From: Sulfuritalea hydrogenivorans sk43H | Lineage (GTDB): Bacteria; Pseudomonadota; Gammaproteobacteria; Burkholderiales; Rhodocyclaceae | Direction: 5' to 3' | NCBI RefSeq assembly: GCF_000828635.1 | Contig: NZ_AP012547.1 | Span: 1,488,001-1,552,000 of the forward strand | Length of the DNA stretch: 64,000 nt | Part shown: positions 33,887-46,750 of the stretch, piece by piece | Layout of the letters: each line of letters starts with the position of its first letter | How positions within the stretch are numbered: the first letter of the stretch is position 1 | Translations under genes and position numbers: made by a program | Notes under the pieces: model-generated | Databases searched by the model: none | The model's input: the letters and a program-made list of their open reading frames with translations, nothing else | What the model was told of the DNA's origin: nothing

Positions 33887-34636
33887 TTGAAAATCCTCGT
33901 CCCGGTCAAGCGCGTGATTGACTACAACGTCAAGGTTCGCGTCAAGGCAGACGGCACTGGTGTCGATCTGGCGAATGTGAAAATGTCGATGAATCCCTTC
34001 GACGAAATCGCGGTCGAAGAAGCCATGCGCCTCAAGGAAGCCGGCACGGCCACGGAAGTGATCGCCGTCTCCTGCGGCGTCACCGCCTGCCAGGAAACCC
34101 TGCGCACCGCGATGGCGATCGGCGCGGATCGTTCGATTCTGGTTGAAAGCGATGCCGAACTGCAGCCGCTGGCCGTAGCCAAGCTGCTCGCCGCCGTGGC
34201 GAAGAAGGAAACACCGCAACTGATCATCCTCGGCAAGCAGGCAATCGACGACGACGCCAACCAGACGGGCCAGATGCTGGCCGCGCTGCTGGGCTGGTCG
34301 CAGGCCACGTTTGCCTCCAAGGTCGTCGTCGCCGGCGACAAGGCCACCGTGACGCGTGAAGTCGATGGCGGCCTCGAAACCCTCGAGATCACGTTGCCGG
34401 CCATCGTCACCACCGACCTGCGCCTCAACGAACCGCGCTACGCGACGCTGCCCAACATCATGAAGGCGAAGAAGAAGCCGCTGGAAGTCGTCAAGCCGGC
34501 CGACCTCGGCGTCGATGTGGCGCCGCGCCTGACCACTGTCACGGTGACGGAGCCGCCCAAGCGCAGCGCCGGCATCAAGGTTGCGGACGTCGCGACCCTG
34601 ATCGATAAACTCAAGAACGAAGCCAAGGTGATCTGA
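33887..34636 (+). CDS. etfB: Electron transfer flavoprotein beta subunit
   Basis: A 249-residue protein opening [18 protein letters not shown], with the family segments [16 protein letters not shown] and [16 protein letters not shown]. The start is TTG 33887, supported by AAGGAG six bases upstream. EtfB binds AMP and, with EtfA, takes electrons from acyl-CoA dehydrogenases. etfA follows 2 bp later. Confidence 0.95.
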   Translation: MKILVPVKRVIDYNVKVRVKADGTGVDLANVKMSMNPFDEIAVEEAMRLKEAGTATEVIAVSCGVTACQETLRTAMAIGADRSILVESDAELQPLAVAKLLAAVAKKETPQLIILGKQAIDDDANQTGQMLAALLGWSQATFASKVVVAGDKATVTREVDGGLETLEITLPAIVTTDLRLNEPRYATLPNIMKAKKKPLEVVKPADLGVDVAPRLTTVTVTEPPKRSAGIKVADVATLIDKLKNEAKVI

Positions 34637-34638
34637 TC

Positions 34639-35571
34639 ATGAGTATTCTCGTCATTGCAGAACACGACAACGCCGGCCTCAAGGCCGCCACCCTCAATGC
34701 CGTCACTGCCGCCGCGAAGATTGGTGGCGATATCCACGTCCTGGTTGCCGGTGCCGGTTGTAGCGCCGTCGCCGAGCAGGCCTCCAGGGTCGCCGGCGTG
34801 AGCAAGGTCAAGGTCGCCGACGCCGCCCACTACGGCGACCAGACCGGCGAGAACCTCGCCGCGCTGATCGTCGCCAACGCGGCCGGCTACAGCCACATCA
34901 TTGCGGCGGCCACCAGCATTGGCAAGAACACCCTGCCGCGCGTGGCGGCACTGCTCGACGTGGCGCAGATTTCGGAAATCATCAGCGTGGTCGATGCCGA
35001 TACCTTTGTGCGTCCGATCTACGCCGGCAATGCGCTGGCGACGGTCAAGTCGAGTGACGCGACCAAGGTCATCACGGTGCGCACCACGGGCTTCGATGCC
35101 GCGGCGAGTTCGGGCGGCAGCGCGGCAACCGAGGCTCTGGCTGCCGGCCCCGATCTGGGCCAATCGAAGCTGATCAGCCGCGAGCTGACCAAGTCGGCGC
35201 GCCCGGAACTGGGTGCGGCGAAGATCATCGTCTCCGGCGGTCGCGGCATGGGCAGCGGCGAGAACTACCACAAGGTGCTGGAGCCGCTGGCCGACAAGCT
35301 CGGCGCCGCGATGGGCGCCTCGCGTGCCGCGGTCGATGCCGGCTTCGTGCCCAACGATTACCAGGTGGGCCAGACCGGCAAGATCGTCGCGCCGCAGCTC
35401 TATATCGCGATCGGCATCTCGGGCGCGATCCAGCATCTGGCCGGCATGAAGGATTCGAAGGTGATCGTGGCGATCAACAAGGATCCCGACGCGCCGATCT
35501 TCCAGGTGGCCGACTACGGCCTGGTGGCCGACCTGTTCCAGGCGGTGCCGGAGCTGGTGGCGGGACTTTGA
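34639..35571 (+). CDS. etfA: Electron transfer flavoprotein alpha subunit
   Basis: A 310-residue protein with the FAD-binding C-terminal domain: [13 protein letters not shown], then [22 protein letters not shown] split over strand and loop, and [12 protein letters not shown]. It carries the FAD of the Etf heterodimer and donates electrons to Etf-QO, encoded at 39265. The stop is followed by a perfect hairpin (35580-35600) before the second acyl-CoA dehydrogenase gene. Confidence 0.95.
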   Translation: MSILVIAEHDNAGLKAATLNAVTAAAKIGGDIHVLVAGAGCSAVAEQASRVAGVSKVKVADAAHYGDQTGENLAALIVANAAGYSHIIAAATSIGKNTLPRVAALLDVAQISEIISVVDADTFVRPIYAGNALATVKSSDATKVITVRTTGFDAAASSGGSAATEALAAGPDLGQSKLISRELTKSARPELGAAKIIVSGGRGMGSGENYHKVLEPLADKLGAAMGASRAAVDAGFVPNDYQVGQTGKIVAPQLYIAIGISGAIQHLAGMKDSKVIVAINKDPDAPIFQVADYGLVADLFQAVPELVAGL

Positions 35572-35579
35572 GTTGAAAG

Positions 35580-35600
35580 GGGGACGGCTGCGCCGTCCCC
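35580..35600. repeat. Perfect hairpin between etfA and the second acyl-CoA dehydrogenase
   Basis: GGGGACGGC (35580-35588), loop TGC, then GCCGTCCCC (35592-35600). It is followed by AAAA, not a T tract, so it is not a classical terminator on the plus strand. It may be a processing or attenuation stem. Confidence 0.6.
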
Positions 35601-35628
35601 AAAACCGAACGAGTACGGAGCGACAACC

Positions 35629-37419
35629 ATGAGCAGCTATACCGCCCCCCTGAAGGACATGCAGTTCGTCCTCAACGAACTGGCCGGACTCGGCAAGGTG
35701 GCCGCCTTGCCGGGTTACGAGGAGGCGACGACCGATGTGGTCGAGGCGATTCTCGACGAATCGGCAAAGTTCACCGGAGGCGTGCTGGACCCGCTCAACT
35801 ACAGCGGCGACCAGGAGGGCGCGAAGTGGGCCGACAAATCCGTGACCATGCCCAAGGGCTTCAAGGAGGCCTACCGGCAGTTCGTCGATAACGGCTGGAA
35901 CGCGCTCTCGGGCAATCCCGAGCATGGCGGGCAGGGCCTGCCCAAGGTGGTTTCGGCGGCGGTGCAGGAAATGTGGAAGTCAGCCAACATATCCTTCTCG
36001 CTGTGCCCGCTGCTGACGCTGGGCGCGATCGAGGCGCTGGAACTCGCGGGCAACGACGCGCAGAAGGCGATGTACCTGCCCAACATGATTTCCGGCAACT
36101 GGACCGGCACCATGAACATCACCGAGCCGCAGGCCGGCTCGGATCTCGCGGCGATCCGCTCGCGCGCCGTGCCGCAGGGCGACGGCACCTACCGCATCTT
36201 CGGCCAGAAGATCTTCATCACCTACGGCGACCACGACATGGCGGAGAACACCATCCACCTCGTGCTCGCCCGCACCCCGGATGCGCCGGAAGGCGTCAAG
36301 GGCATTTCGCTGTTCGTGGTGCCGAAGTTCATGGTGAATGCGGATGGCTCGCTTGGCGAACGCAACGATGTCTATTGCGTCTCCATCGAGCACAAGCTCG
36401 GCATCCATGCCAGCCCGACTTGCGTCATGGTTCATGGCGACAACGGCGGCGCGATCGGCACGCTGGTGGGTCAGGAGAACCAGGGCCTCAAGTACATGTT
36501 CGTCATGATGAACGCGGCGCGCTTCGCGGTCGGCCTCGAAGGCCTGGCGATCGCCGAGCGCGCCTACCAGCACGCCGTGGCCTATGCCCGCGACCGCGTG
36601 CAGGGCCGCGCCATCGAAGGCTCGGCGAGCGGCGTGGCCATCATCAAACACCCGGACATCCGCCGCATGCTGATGCTGATGCGCGCGAACGTGGAAGCCA
36701 TGCGCGCGCTGGCCTATTCGGTCGCCGCCGCGCACGATGCCGCCGCGCGCCATCCCGATGCCGCCGAGCGCGCGCAAAACCAGGCCTATGTCGATCTGAT
36801 GATTCCCGTGGTCAAGGGCTGGAGCACCGAGACCGGCAACGAGATGAGCTACCTCGGCGTACAGGTGCATGGCGGCATGGGCTTCATCGAGGAAACCGGC
36901 GCCGCGCAGTACATGCGCGATGCCCGCATCACCACCATCTACGAAGGCACCACGGGCATCCAGGCCAACGACCTGATGGGCCGCAAGATCGCCCGCGAGG
37001 GCGGTGCCACGATCAAGGCTGTGCTCGGCACGATGCAGCAGACGCGCAGCGAACTGGCGCAGCAGGCGGGGGCCGAATTTGCGGCCATCGCTGCGGCGCT
37101 GGGCCGCGGCATCGAGGCGCTGCAGCAGGCGACCGACTACATCGTCGCCAACTACGGCAGCGACGTGCGCGCGGTGGCGGCCGGTGCCGTGCCTTTCCTG
37201 CGTCTGATGGGCGTCGTGTCCGGCGGCTGGATGATGGCACGCGCGGCACTCGCGGCGCAGGGCAGGATCGCCGGCGGTGATGCCGATCCCTTCTATCCGG
37301 CCAAGATTGCCACGGCGCATTTCTATGCCGATCACGTCATGGCCGCGGCAGCCGGCCTGGCGCAGGAAGTGGTGCAAGGCGGAGCCAGCGCCCTGAAACT
37401 GGATGAAGCGATGTTCTGA
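35629..37419 (+). CDS. Acyl-CoA dehydrogenase, second long-form paralog
   Basis: A 596-residue enzyme collinear with the one at 27778: SSYTAPLKDMQFVLNEL, NITEPQAGSDLAAIRS, VQVHGGMGFIEETGAAQYM and YEGTTGIQANDLMGRK. The related but distinct flavin and active-site surroundings suggest a different acyl chain or branched or dicarboxylic substrate. It lies 57 bp after etfA and is followed by a strong terminator, so it probably ends the etfBA transcription unit. Confidence 0.92.
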   Translation: MSSYTAPLKDMQFVLNELAGLGKVAALPGYEEATTDVVEAILDESAKFTGGVLDPLNYSGDQEGAKWADKSVTMPKGFKEAYRQFVDNGWNALSGNPEHGGQGLPKVVSAAVQEMWKSANISFSLCPLLTLGAIEALELAGNDAQKAMYLPNMISGNWTGTMNITEPQAGSDLAAIRSRAVPQGDGTYRIFGQKIFITYGDHDMAENTIHLVLARTPDAPEGVKGISLFVVPKFMVNADGSLGERNDVYCVSIEHKLGIHASPTCVMVHGDNGGAIGTLVGQENQGLKYMFVMMNAARFAVGLEGLAIAERAYQHAVAYARDRVQGRAIEGSASGVAIIKHPDIRRMLMLMRANVEAMRALAYSVAAAHDAAARHPDAAERAQNQAYVDLMIPVVKGWSTETGNEMSYLGVQVHGGMGFIEETGAAQYMRDARITTIYEGTTGIQANDLMGRKIAREGGATIKAVLGTMQQTRSELAQQAGAEFAAIAAALGRGIEALQQATDYIVANYGSDVRAVAAGAVPFLRLMGVVSGGWMMARAALAAQGRIAGGDADPFYPAKIATAHFYADHVMAAAAGLAQEVVQGGASALKLDEAMF

Positions 37420-37441
37420 AGCCGGGGCTTTGATCGGCAAC

Positions 37442-37471
37442 TACGGGAACCCGCGGGTTCCCGTATTTTTT
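37442..37471 (+). terminator. Rho-independent terminator after the second acyl-CoA dehydrogenase
   Basis: TACGGGAACC (37442-37451), CGCG, GGTTCCCGTA (37456-37465), then six T. The stem is perfect. Confidence 0.9.
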
Positions 37472-37593
37472 GCGGCCGCGATTTTTCTTCGGAGGGGGCA
37501 ATGATAAGCACCGCCGACGCGTGCAGGGGCTGGTATTTGTCGCCGCAAAAGCCAGGAGTATGATGATTGGCTCATTCATCGGAGGAGTTCGAT

Positions 37594-39225
37594 ATGTTCG
37601 CGAAAACCAGCATCCGAACATTGCTGACATGGGGATTCGGCATCGTCATCGTCCTGATTGCGATCATGGCCACCGTCATTGCCCAGCGCGGACGCACTGT
37701 CGCCAGCCATGTTGTCGACATGGCCGAAGATTCCTATCCGAAGGTGGCGGCGGCGGGGGAGCTTCGCCTCAATGTCATGCGCAACTGGACCAACACGCTG
37801 TTGTTGATTCAGCTTGCCGATGCCGCCGAAATCAAGCGCGTCACCGACGAGATGGCCGTCAACAGCAATACCATCACGGAAAAGTTCAAGTTCCTCGAAA
37901 AGGCGGTTGCCTCGGAGAACGGCAAGACGAGGCTGGCCGCCATGCTGAAGGCGCGCGCAGACTACACGGAGCACCGCAAGAAATACATCGAACTGGTGAA
38001 GTCGGGCAGCAAGGATGACGCCAACCGGTTCCTCATGGGAACGCTGAAGCCCAAGCTCGATGCCTACGTCGGCGCCATCACCGAGCTGATCACCCATCAG
38101 TCCGCCAAGATGGAGCGGGTCAGCGGGGAAACGCTGTCGCTGACGGCCAACCTCACCACGGTCACCATCGCGCTCTCCCTGCTTGTCATCGTTGTTGCGG
38201 TGGTTACCGCCGTTGTCGTTGTCCGCGTCGTGGCCCGGGCGCTGGGCGGCGAGGTCCAGTACGCCAATGACATCGCGCGGGAAATTGCGAACGGCAACCT
38301 CGGGATAGAGATACGCATGGAGCCGGGCGATTCGACCAGCCTGCTGGCCTCGATGAAGGCGATGCGCGACCGCCTGCGTGAAATGGTCGGCAAGATCACC
38401 ACCGGTGCCGGGCAGCTTGGCCAGGCATCCCGGCAACTGGCGCAGGCCGCCAGCGCCGTGGCGGAGTCCTCGGCGAAGCAGAGCGAAGCGACGAGCTCCA
38501 CCGCCGCCGCCGTCGAGCAGATGACGGTAGGCATCGGTCAGATTGCCGACAGCGCGAGCGAGGCGCATGGTCTTTCGGTCCACTCGGAGGAACTCTCTCG
38601 CCAGGGTAGCGGCGTCATTCACAGCGCCGCGTCGGAAATGAGCAAGATCGCCGATTCGGTCGAAGCCTCGTCGGCAATCATCAGCACCCTCGAGCAGCAG
38701 TCGATGGAAATCTCGGCCGTGGTCAACGTGATCAAGGAAATCGCCGACCAGACCAATCTGCTGGCGCTCAATGCCGCCATCGAGGCGGCACGTGCCGGCG
38801 AGCAGGGAAGGGGCTTTGCGGTGGTCGCCGACGAGGTGAGAAAGCTCGCCGAGCGGACCACGCTGTCGACCCAGGAAATTGCCGCCACCGTGGAAAAAAT
38901 CCAGAGCGGTACACGGGATGCGGTGCAGAGCATGGTGGCCGGAGTCGATCAGGTTCGTTCCGGCACCGAACTGGCGAAGCAGGCAGGATCATCGATCGTT
39001 GAAATCCAGACTGGCGCCCAGCGCGTGGTGGGTGTCGTGAACGACATCACGAATTCGCTTCAGGAACAGAATGCGGCCAGCAACGAGATCGCACGCAATG
39101 TGGAAATGATCGCCACCATGGTGGAGGCAAACAACGCCTCGGCCGAACAGGCCGCCACGGCGGCCCAGCAGCTGGAGAAGCTGGCCGATGGGCTGTCGGC
39201 CTCGATTGGCTCCTTCCGGCTTTAA
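37594..39225 (+). CDS. Methyl-accepting chemotaxis protein
   Basis: A 543-residue transducer. Membrane helices at about 9-33 and 186-212 enclose a periplasmic four-helix-bundle-type sensor of about 150 residues. A HAMP domain follows, then the cytoplasmic signalling domain with the hairpin tip [20 protein letters not shown] and [21 protein letters not shown] 37594 follows GGAGGAG. No CheR-tethering pentapeptide is present at the C terminus. It sits among lipid-oxidation genes, so taste for a fatty or organic acid is a guess from context only. It is convergent with etf-QO. Confidence 0.92.
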   Translation: MFAKTSIRTLLTWGFGIVIVLIAIMATVIAQRGRTVASHVVDMAEDSYPKVAAAGELRLNVMRNWTNTLLLIQLADAAEIKRVTDEMAVNSNTITEKFKFLEKAVASENGKTRLAAMLKARADYTEHRKKYIELVKSGSKDDANRFLMGTLKPKLDAYVGAITELITHQSAKMERVSGETLSLTANLTTVTIALSLLVIVVAVVTAVVVVRVVARALGGEVQYANDIAREIANGNLGIEIRMEPGDSTSLLASMKAMRDRLREMVGKITTGAGQLGQASRQLAQAASAVAESSAKQSEATSSTAAAVEQMTVGIGQIADSASEAHGLSVHSEELSRQGSGVIHSAASEMSKIADSVEASSAIISTLEQQSMEISAVVNVIKEIADQTNLLALNAAIEAARAGEQGRGFAVVADEVRKLAERTTLSTQEIAATVEKIQSGTRDAVQSMVAGVDQVRSGTELAKQAGSSIVEIQTGAQRVVGVVNDITNSLQEQNAASNEIARNVEMIATMVEANNASAEQAATAAQQLEKLADGLSASIGSFRL

Positions 39226-39264
39226 GCGGCGGCTCTGATCCGGTCCAAGCCGCATAGGGCTTTC

Positions 39265-40896
39265 CTACATCTGGGTGTAGATCGGCCCTTCGCCGCCTTG
39301 CGGGACTACCCAGGTGATGTTCTGCGTCGGGTCCTTGATGTCGCAGGTCTTGCAGTGCACGCAATTCTGCGCGTTGATCTGCAGGCGCGGATTGTTGCCG
39401 TCGTCTTCACGCAGGATTTCATAGACGCCGGCCGGGCAGTAGCGCTGCTCGGGGGCGTCGTAGATCGCCAGATTGGTGGCGATCGGCACACTCGCATCTT
39501 TCAGCTGAAGATGGCAGGGCTGGTCTTCCTCGTGGTTGGTATTCGACAGGAAGACGGAGGAAAGCCGGTCAAAGGTCAGGACGCCGTCGGGTTTCTCGTA
39601 GGCGATCGGTTTGCATTCGGCGGCCGGCTTGAGCTTCAGGTGGTCGGCCGTGTTGTGCAGGGTCCATGGGGCCTTGCCGCGCAACAACACCTGGTCGATG
39701 CCGAACATCAGGGAGCCGGTCCATAGTCCTTTCGCCATCCACGGCTTGAAGTTGCGCGCGGTATGCAGTTCATCGTAGAGCCACGATGCGCGGAAGGCTT
39801 CCGGATAGGCCGTCAGGGCGTCGTTGGCGCGGCCGGCAGCCAACGCGGCGGCGGCGGCATCGCCTGCCAGCATGCCGCTCTTGATCGCGGCGTGGCTGCC
39901 CTTGATGCGCGACGCGACCAGCATGCCGGCATCGTCGCCAATCAGCGCGCCGCCGGGGAAGTCGAGCTTCGGCAGCGACTGCAGGCCGCCCGCAGCCAGC
40001 GCGCGGGCGCCGTAGGCCAGCCGCTTGCCGTCCTTGAACATGGGCGCGATCTGCGGATGGGTTTTCATGCGCTGCATTTCCTCGAAGGGCGCGAGGAAGG
40101 GATTCTTGTAGCCGAGGCCGACGACGAGGCCGACCGACACCAGATTTTCGCCGAAGTGGTAGATGAAGCCACCGCCGTAAGTGTCGGATTTCATCGGCCA
40201 GCCGAAGGTGTGCATCACCAGGCCCTTCTCGTGCTGCTCGGGATCGATCTCCCACAGTTCCTTGATGCCGATGGCGTAGGTCTGCGGATCGGATTCGGCG
40301 CGCAAGCCGAACTTTGCTTCAACCTGCTTGCCCAGATGTCCGCGGCAGCCTTCGGCGAACAGCGTGTATTTGGCCAGCAGTTCCATGCCGGGCTGATGGT
40401 TGGCCGTGGGCTGGCCGTCGTGACCGATGCCCATGTCGCCGGTGGCGACGCCGCGCACCGCGCCCTTGTCGTCGTAAAGCACTTCGGCGCCGGCAAAGCC
40501 GGGATAAATCTCGACGCCCAGCGCTTCGGCCTGCGCACCGAGCCAGCGGCAAAGCTGGCCCAGGCTGATCACGTAGTTGCCATGGTTCTGGAAGCAGCCG
40601 GGCAGCAGCATCACCGGCAGGTCGACGAAGCCGTGCTGCGTCAGGAATGCAAAGCGGTCGCGGGTCACGGCGGTTTCCAGCGGCGCGCCCTGCGCCTGCC
40701 AGTCGGGGATCAGTTCGGTCAACGCACGCGGGTCCATGACGGCACCGGAAAGAATGTGGGCGCCGATTTCAGAGCCTTTTTCGATCAGGCAGACGTTGAT
40801 TTCCGCATTGATCTGCTTCAGGCGGATTGCGGCGGCTAGTCCGGCCGGACCGCCACCCACTATGACAACATCAAACTCCATGGCTTCGCGCTGCAT
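39265..40896 (-). CDS. Electron transfer flavoprotein-ubiquinone oxidoreductase
   Basis: A 543-residue flavo-iron-sulfur protein. The FAD motif is VVIVGGGPAGLAAAIRL, and the 4Fe-4S site at the C terminus is CVHCKTCDIKDP with an upstream Cys in RYCPAGVYE. PGGALIGDDAGM is the second flavin-contact region. The upstream frame is open much further, but ATG 40896 is supported by GAGGT at a spacing of about 5. It passes electrons from EtfAB to ubiquinone at the membrane, completing the beta-oxidation electron route in this window. Confidence 0.95.
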   Translation of the reverse strand: MQREAMEFDVVIVGGGPAGLAAAIRLKQINAEINVCLIEKGSEIGAHILSGAVMDPRALTELIPDWQAQGAPLETAVTRDRFAFLTQHGFVDLPVMLLPGCFQNHGNYVISLGQLCRWLGAQAEALGVEIYPGFAGAEVLYDDKGAVRGVATGDMGIGHDGQPTANHQPGMELLAKYTLFAEGCRGHLGKQVEAKFGLRAESDPQTYAIGIKELWEIDPEQHEKGLVMHTFGWPMKSDTYGGGFIYHFGENLVSVGLVVGLGYKNPFLAPFEEMQRMKTHPQIAPMFKDGKRLAYGARALAAGGLQSLPKLDFPGGALIGDDAGMLVASRIKGSHAAIKSGMLAGDAAAAALAAGRANDALTAYPEAFRASWLYDELHTARNFKPWMAKGLWTGSLMFGIDQVLLRGKAPWTLHNTADHLKLKPAAECKPIAYEKPDGVLTFDRLSSVFLSNTNHEEDQPCHLQLKDASVPIATNLAIYDAPEQRYCPAGVYEILREDDGNNPRLQINAQNCVHCKTCDIKDPTQNITWVVPQGGEGPIYTQM

Positions 40897-40971
40897 GCTG
40901 ACCTCGATCGATTGACCTAATCGGCAGATTATAATCTTGAACTCTTCTATAACACTCGGGACCATGTGCCC

Positions 40972-41379
40972 ATGGAACACCACCGCAAGCTCGTCTACAG
41001 CAACCGGATGCCGATTCGCTGGGGCGATCAGGACGCCATGGGGCACGTCAACAACACGGTCTATTTCCGCTACATGGAACAGGCGCGCATCGAGTGGCTG
41101 GAGAGTTTCGGCTTCGGCACCTCGTGGACACAGACCGAAGGGCCGGTGATCGTCAACGCCAGTTGCACCTTTCTGATCCCCTTCACCTATCCGGGGATCA
41201 TCGACTGCCGCATGTTCTGCGGCGCGCCGGGTCGCAGCAGCGTGCCGACCTGGTACGAAATGCGCCTGGTGGGCGACGATCGGCTCTTTGCCGAGGGTGC
41301 GGCCAAGCTGGTATGGATCAATCCCTCCACGGGGAAGTCGATTCCCCTGCCCGAGGCGATGCGTGTCAGCTGCCTGTAA
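40972..41379 (+). CDS. Acyl-CoA thioesterase, 4-hydroxybenzoyl-CoA thioesterase fold
   Basis: A 135-residue hotdog-fold protein. [17 protein letters not shown] carries the Asp of the 4HBT active site, followed by [16 protein letters not shown] 40972 is preferred; GTG 40966 would add two residues. It hydrolyses an acyl-CoA by family. It is divergent from etf-QO and lies 19 bp before the acetoacetyl-CoA synthetase gene, so the two probably form an operon. Confidence 0.87.
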   Translation: MEHHRKLVYSNRMPIRWGDQDAMGHVNNTVYFRYMEQARIEWLESFGFGTSWTQTEGPVIVNASCTFLIPFTYPGIIDCRMFCGAPGRSSVPTWYEMRLVGDDRLFAEGAAKLVWINPSTGKSIPLPEAMRVSCL

Positions 41380-41398
41380 TTCAATCAAGAGGATCACG

Positions 41399-43378
<1,980 letters not shown>

Positions 43379-43390
43379 GAGAAAGGCGTT

Positions 43391-44263
43391 TCAGTCTTTT
43401 TTCGTGCCCTGCTCGAACTGGTCGACGCTCCAGCCGGCCCGTTCGTCCAGCGCCAGTGCAGCAGCAAGGAAGGGCAGGCATTCTTCCAGCGCGGCCGCCA
43501 ATGTCCACGGCGGATTGATGACGAACATGCCGCTGCCATGCATGCCGTGACCTTTCGTTGCCGGTGCGCGAACGCTGAGCGTGGCATGCAGCCAGTGGCT
43601 GGCGCCGGCCTTCTTCAGTTTTTCCGGCAGCTGGTTGGCTTCGATGGTGGGCAGCATCGGGTGCCAGACCAGGTAGGTGCCGGTGGCAAAGCGTTTCAGC
43701 GCGTCCTTGACGGCGACGACGACCTTCATGTAGTCGCTCTTGATTTCGTAGGACGGGTCGATCAGCACCAGGCCCCTGCGTGAGGGCGGCGGCAGAGCGG
43801 CCTTCAGCACTTCGAAGCCGTCGGCCTGTTCCACGGAAATGCGCCGCCCGGCATCCTTGAACTGGCGTCGCAGCAATGCAAAATCCGTCGAATGGAGCTC
43901 GCATAGCCGCAGGGTGTCGCGCACCTGGGCCGTGTCGCGGATCAGGCTTGCGGCGATTCGCGGCGATCCGGGATAGCGACGCAGGGTGGCGCTGCCGTTC
44001 AGGGCGCGTACCAGAGCCACATAGGCGACCAGCGGCGGTGGCAGATCCTTGCGCCCCCAAAGCCGGCCGATGCCTTCCACATACTCGCCGGTGCGCTTGG
44101 CCTGCTCCGCATCGAGGGCGTAGAAACCCGCGCCGGCATGGGTGTCGACCAGGGTGTAGGGCTTGTCCTTGCTGTTCATGTGCTCGATGCAGAGCATCAG
44201 CACGAGGTGCTTGAGGACGTCGGCGTGGTTGCCGGCGTGGAAGGCGTGGCGATAGCTGAGCAT
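43391..44263 (-). CDS. rlmJ: 23S rRNA (adenine(2030)-N6)-methyltransferase
   Basis: A 290-residue protein opening [19 protein letters not shown], the RlmJ signature. [12 protein letters not shown] binds S-adenosylmethionine, and LVLIDPSYE is the catalytic DPxY-type motif. The protein ends with INPPW and WSVDQFEQG. It methylates 23S rRNA during ribosome assembly. It is convergent with acetoacetyl-CoA synthetase and divergent from the pseudouridine synthase gene. Confidence 0.94.
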   Translation of the reverse strand: MLSYRHAFHAGNHADVLKHLVLMLCIEHMNSKDKPYTLVDTHAGAGFYALDAEQAKRTGEYVEGIGRLWGRKDLPPPLVAYVALVRALNGSATLRRYPGSPRIAASLIRDTAQVRDTLRLCELHSTDFALLRRQFKDAGRRISVEQADGFEVLKAALPPPSRRGLVLIDPSYEIKSDYMKVVVAVKDALKRFATGTYLVWHPMLPTIEANQLPEKLKKAGASHWLHATLSVRAPATKGHGMHGSGMFVINPPWTLAAALEECLPFLAAALALDERAGWSVDQFEQGTKKD

Positions 44264-44311
44264 AAAATTCCTACTGAAATAGGCTCTGAGCGCAGGATAG
44301 AATGCGCGACC

Positions 44312-45046
44312 ATGAATGATACGCAGGGTATCCGGGTTTCAAAACTTTTGGCGGAACGCGGACTGTGCTCGCGGCGCGAGGCCGACGCCTATATCGAGCG
44401 CGGTCTGGTGTTCGTCGATGGCCAGCGGGTCACGCAACTGGGCACCCGGGCCGCCGCCGATGCGGTGATTACTCTGGCGCCGGAGGCGCGTGCAACGCAG
44501 GCGCGGCAGGCGACCATCCTGCTGCACAAGCCGATCGGCATCGTTTCCGGCCAGGCCGAGGACGGCCACCAGCCGGCCGTGAGCCTGATCTCGCCGAAGA
44601 CCCAGATGGCCGGCGATCATCAGCGCTTCCAGCCCTCCCACCTGAAAGGCCTGGCGCCGGCGGGACGGCTCGACATCGATTCCACCGGCTTGCTGGTGCT
44701 GACCCAGGACGGCCGCGTGGCGCGGCAACTGATCGGCGATGACTCGAAGGTGGAGAAGGAATATCTGGTCCGGGTCGAGGGCTCGCTCGACGAGCGGGGC
44801 CTTGCGCTGCTCAACCACGGGTTGGAGCTGGACGGGAAGAAGCTGCGCCCGGCGAATGTTGCCTGGGCCAATCCGGAACAACTGCGTTTCGTGCTGACCG
44901 AGGGTCGCAAGCGGCAGATTCGCCGCATGTGCGAACTGGTGGGCCTGCGGGTGACCGGATTGAAACGGGTGCGTATCGGCCGCGTTCGTCTGGGAGATTT
45001 GCCCCTGGGCCAGTGGCGCTTTCTGCGCGAAGACGAGCGATTCTAG
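44312..45046 (+). CDS. rluF: RsuA-family pseudouridine synthase, RluF-like
   Basis: A 244-residue enzyme. The S4 RNA-binding domain (about 8-55, [20 protein letters not shown]) is followed by the synthase domain with [17 protein letters not shown], where the Asp is catalytic, and [15 protein letters not shown]. RluF modifies U2604 of 23S rRNA; assignment to RluF rather than RluB or RluE is from overall length and the LKGLAPAG phrase. ATG 44312 is chosen at the start of the conserved region; a longer upstream frame overlaps rlmJ. Confidence 0.88.
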   Translation: MNDTQGIRVSKLLAERGLCSRREADAYIERGLVFVDGQRVTQLGTRAAADAVITLAPEARATQARQATILLHKPIGIVSGQAEDGHQPAVSLISPKTQMAGDHQRFQPSHLKGLAPAGRLDIDSTGLLVLTQDGRVARQLIGDDSKVEKEYLVRVEGSLDERGLALLNHGLELDGKKLRPANVAWANPEQLRFVLTEGRKRQIRRMCELVGLRVTGLKRVRIGRVRLGDLPLGQWRFLREDERF

Positions 45047-45105
45047 GGGCTGTGGTTGTGCCTGGCGGGCTTGACTCGACAGGCAAGCTTGCCGAGTATA
45101 GGCAT

Positions 45106-45294
45106 ATGCACGCACGCGATGAAACGGTTGAAGCGGAATATCAGACCCAGGCCCGGCTGCCTCGGCATTGGCCGTCGCGCCTGGCGTGGGCCATCGGCCT
45201 GCTCGCCGCCGCAGCGATTGTCGCACTGGCCTTCGGCGCCTATCGGCAGCCGGAATTGCTGTTGAATCTTATGGGGCTTCGCTACTGCGGCTGA
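45106..45294 (+). CDS. Small single-span membrane protein, hypothetical
   Basis: 62 residues with a charged N terminus and one membrane helix (about 27-46, AWAIGLLAAAAIVALAF). No good Shine-Dalgarno is seen before ATG 45106. It overlaps the 3' end of the convergent HDOD gene by 26 bp. It could be spurious. Confidence 0.4.
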   Translation: MHARDETVEAEYQTQARLPRHWPSRLAWAIGLLAAAAIVALAFGAYRQPELLLNLMGLRYCG

Positions 45295-46165
45295 CGGAAT
45301 CGTTCTGCTCCGGGGTATCGTCCATCGCCAGCAGCATGGTCGAAGTGGTTTCATCGAGGCCGAGGCGGCGAACCAGGGTTTGCTGGTTGATGCGCAGTAG
45401 TTCGCGGATGCCATTCAGGTCGTCCGGCAGGGCAGCGTCGCTCCAGCTGTTGGCAGAGTGGCGGGCCAGATCGACGGCCAGCTTGACGTTGCGTACCCGG
45501 GGATTTTCCGCGTTCTTGCTGTCCATCAATTGGGACAGAAGTTGCGGCAGGTGCCATGTTTCGGCCAGCCCCATCTTGAGCTGATAGAGCGGTATGCCGT
45601 AAATTTCGGTTTGAATGTCCGCGGAGCGCCTGGTGCGGTCGGCGATCTGGGTATCGCGGACCTTGATGGCGATCCTGGGTGCGAAGCACCACATCAGAAG
45701 TTCTGCCATATCGTGGAGCAGGGCGGCCAGCGTGATTTCGTCGACATCGAGGTCGTGCCGGACAATGGCCCAGTCGCGGGCCCATTGCGCCGCGCGGCGC
45801 GCACGATGGATGACCTTGAGCATGCCGAGCAGGGCCTGCGGGTAGGGCTTGAGTTGGTTTTCGATCTGCGGCAAATCCTGGAAATCGCGGAAAAAAGGCG
45901 TAATGCCGATCATCATGATCGCCCGCTCGATCGTGGTGATGTCGGTCGTCTGGCGCGCGCGGCGATTCGTTTCGATATAGCCGAGAACGCGCAAGGTCAT
46001 CATCGGGTCGCGCAGAATCGTCGCGGAAAGCACGCGACCGTTGACGTTTTCGGCGTTCTCGCGCATCCGCTCGAGTTCCTGCACCGTATGGCGCAAAACG
46101 GGAAGATTGGCTTCGCGGAAATAGGCTACCCACGCCTCCAGATCCGGGAGCGGCTGTTCAATCAT
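45269..46165 (-). CDS. HDOD-domain protein
   Basis: A 298-residue cytosolic protein with an HDOD domain (about 12-215): [30 protein letters not shown] and [18 protein letters not shown]. The HD pair survives in LLHDMAE. ATG 46165 is preceded by GAGGG; the frame extends upstream without a better start. Family members act in signal transduction or stress regulation. It is divergent from rpsF. Confidence 0.85.
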   Translation of the reverse strand: MIEQPLPDLEAWVAYFREANLPVLRHTVQELERMRENAENVNGRVLSATILRDPMMTLRVLGYIETNRRARQTTDITTIERAIMMIGITPFFRDFQDLPQIENQLKPYPQALLGMLKVIHRARRAAQWARDWAIVRHDLDVDEITLAALLHDMAELLMWCFAPRIAIKVRDTQIADRTRRSADIQTEIYGIPLYQLKMGLAETWHLPQLLSQLMDSKNAENPRVRNVKLAVDLARHSANSWSDAALPDDLNGIRELLRINQQTLVRRLGLDETTSTMLLAMDDTPEQNDSVSRSSEAP

Positions 46166-46350
46166 GGTCGAGGATCCCTCATGGTCGCCATCTTGGCATG
46201 AACAGCACCGGGTTAATCGGCCCGGCGCCGTTGTATTTTGCCTCGTTACGGACCTTGCTACGGGGAGCGCTGCTTGGTAGAATGCCCGGCTTCCCTTGCT
46301 CCACCCGTTACGCATGCGGGGGGGCTGTAACCCAACCACAAGGAGATTGC

Positions 46351-46734
46351 ATGCGCCATTATGAAGTCGTATTTATCGTCCACCCGGACCAGTCCGAGCA
46401 GGTTCCGGCGATGATCGAGCGTTACAAGACGCTGGTCACCGGCCGCAACGGAGCCATCCACCGCCTCGAAGACTGGGGTCGTCGCCAGATGGCCTATCCG
46501 ATCCAGAAGGTGCACAAAGCCCACTACGTGCTGATGAATATCGAGTGCGATGGTGAAACCCTGGCCGAACTCGAGCACGCTTTCAAGTTCAACGATGCCG
46601 TATTGCGCCACCTGACGGTGAAAACGCGCAAGGCGGTGGTGACTCCCTCTCCGATGATGAAGGAAGAGAAGTCGCGTTCGTTGACCCAGGGCGATGCCAA
46701 GGTCGAGGCTCCGGCTGCTGCCGTTGCCGCCTGA
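46351..46734 (+). CDS. rpsF: 30S ribosomal protein S6
   Basis: 127 residues opening [18 protein letters not shown], with [11 protein letters not shown] in the second half and a low-complexity Ala-rich tail. AAGGAG precedes ATG 46351. It heads the conserved cluster rpsF-priB-rpsR-rplI-dnaB. Confidence 0.97.
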   Translation: MRHYEVVFIVHPDQSEQVPAMIERYKTLVTGRNGAIHRLEDWGRRQMAYPIQKVHKAHYVLMNIECDGETLAELEHAFKFNDAVLRHLTVKTRKAVVTPSPMMKEEKSRSLTQGDAKVEAPAAAVAA

Positions 46735-46750
46735 GGATAAGCCGGGCAAT

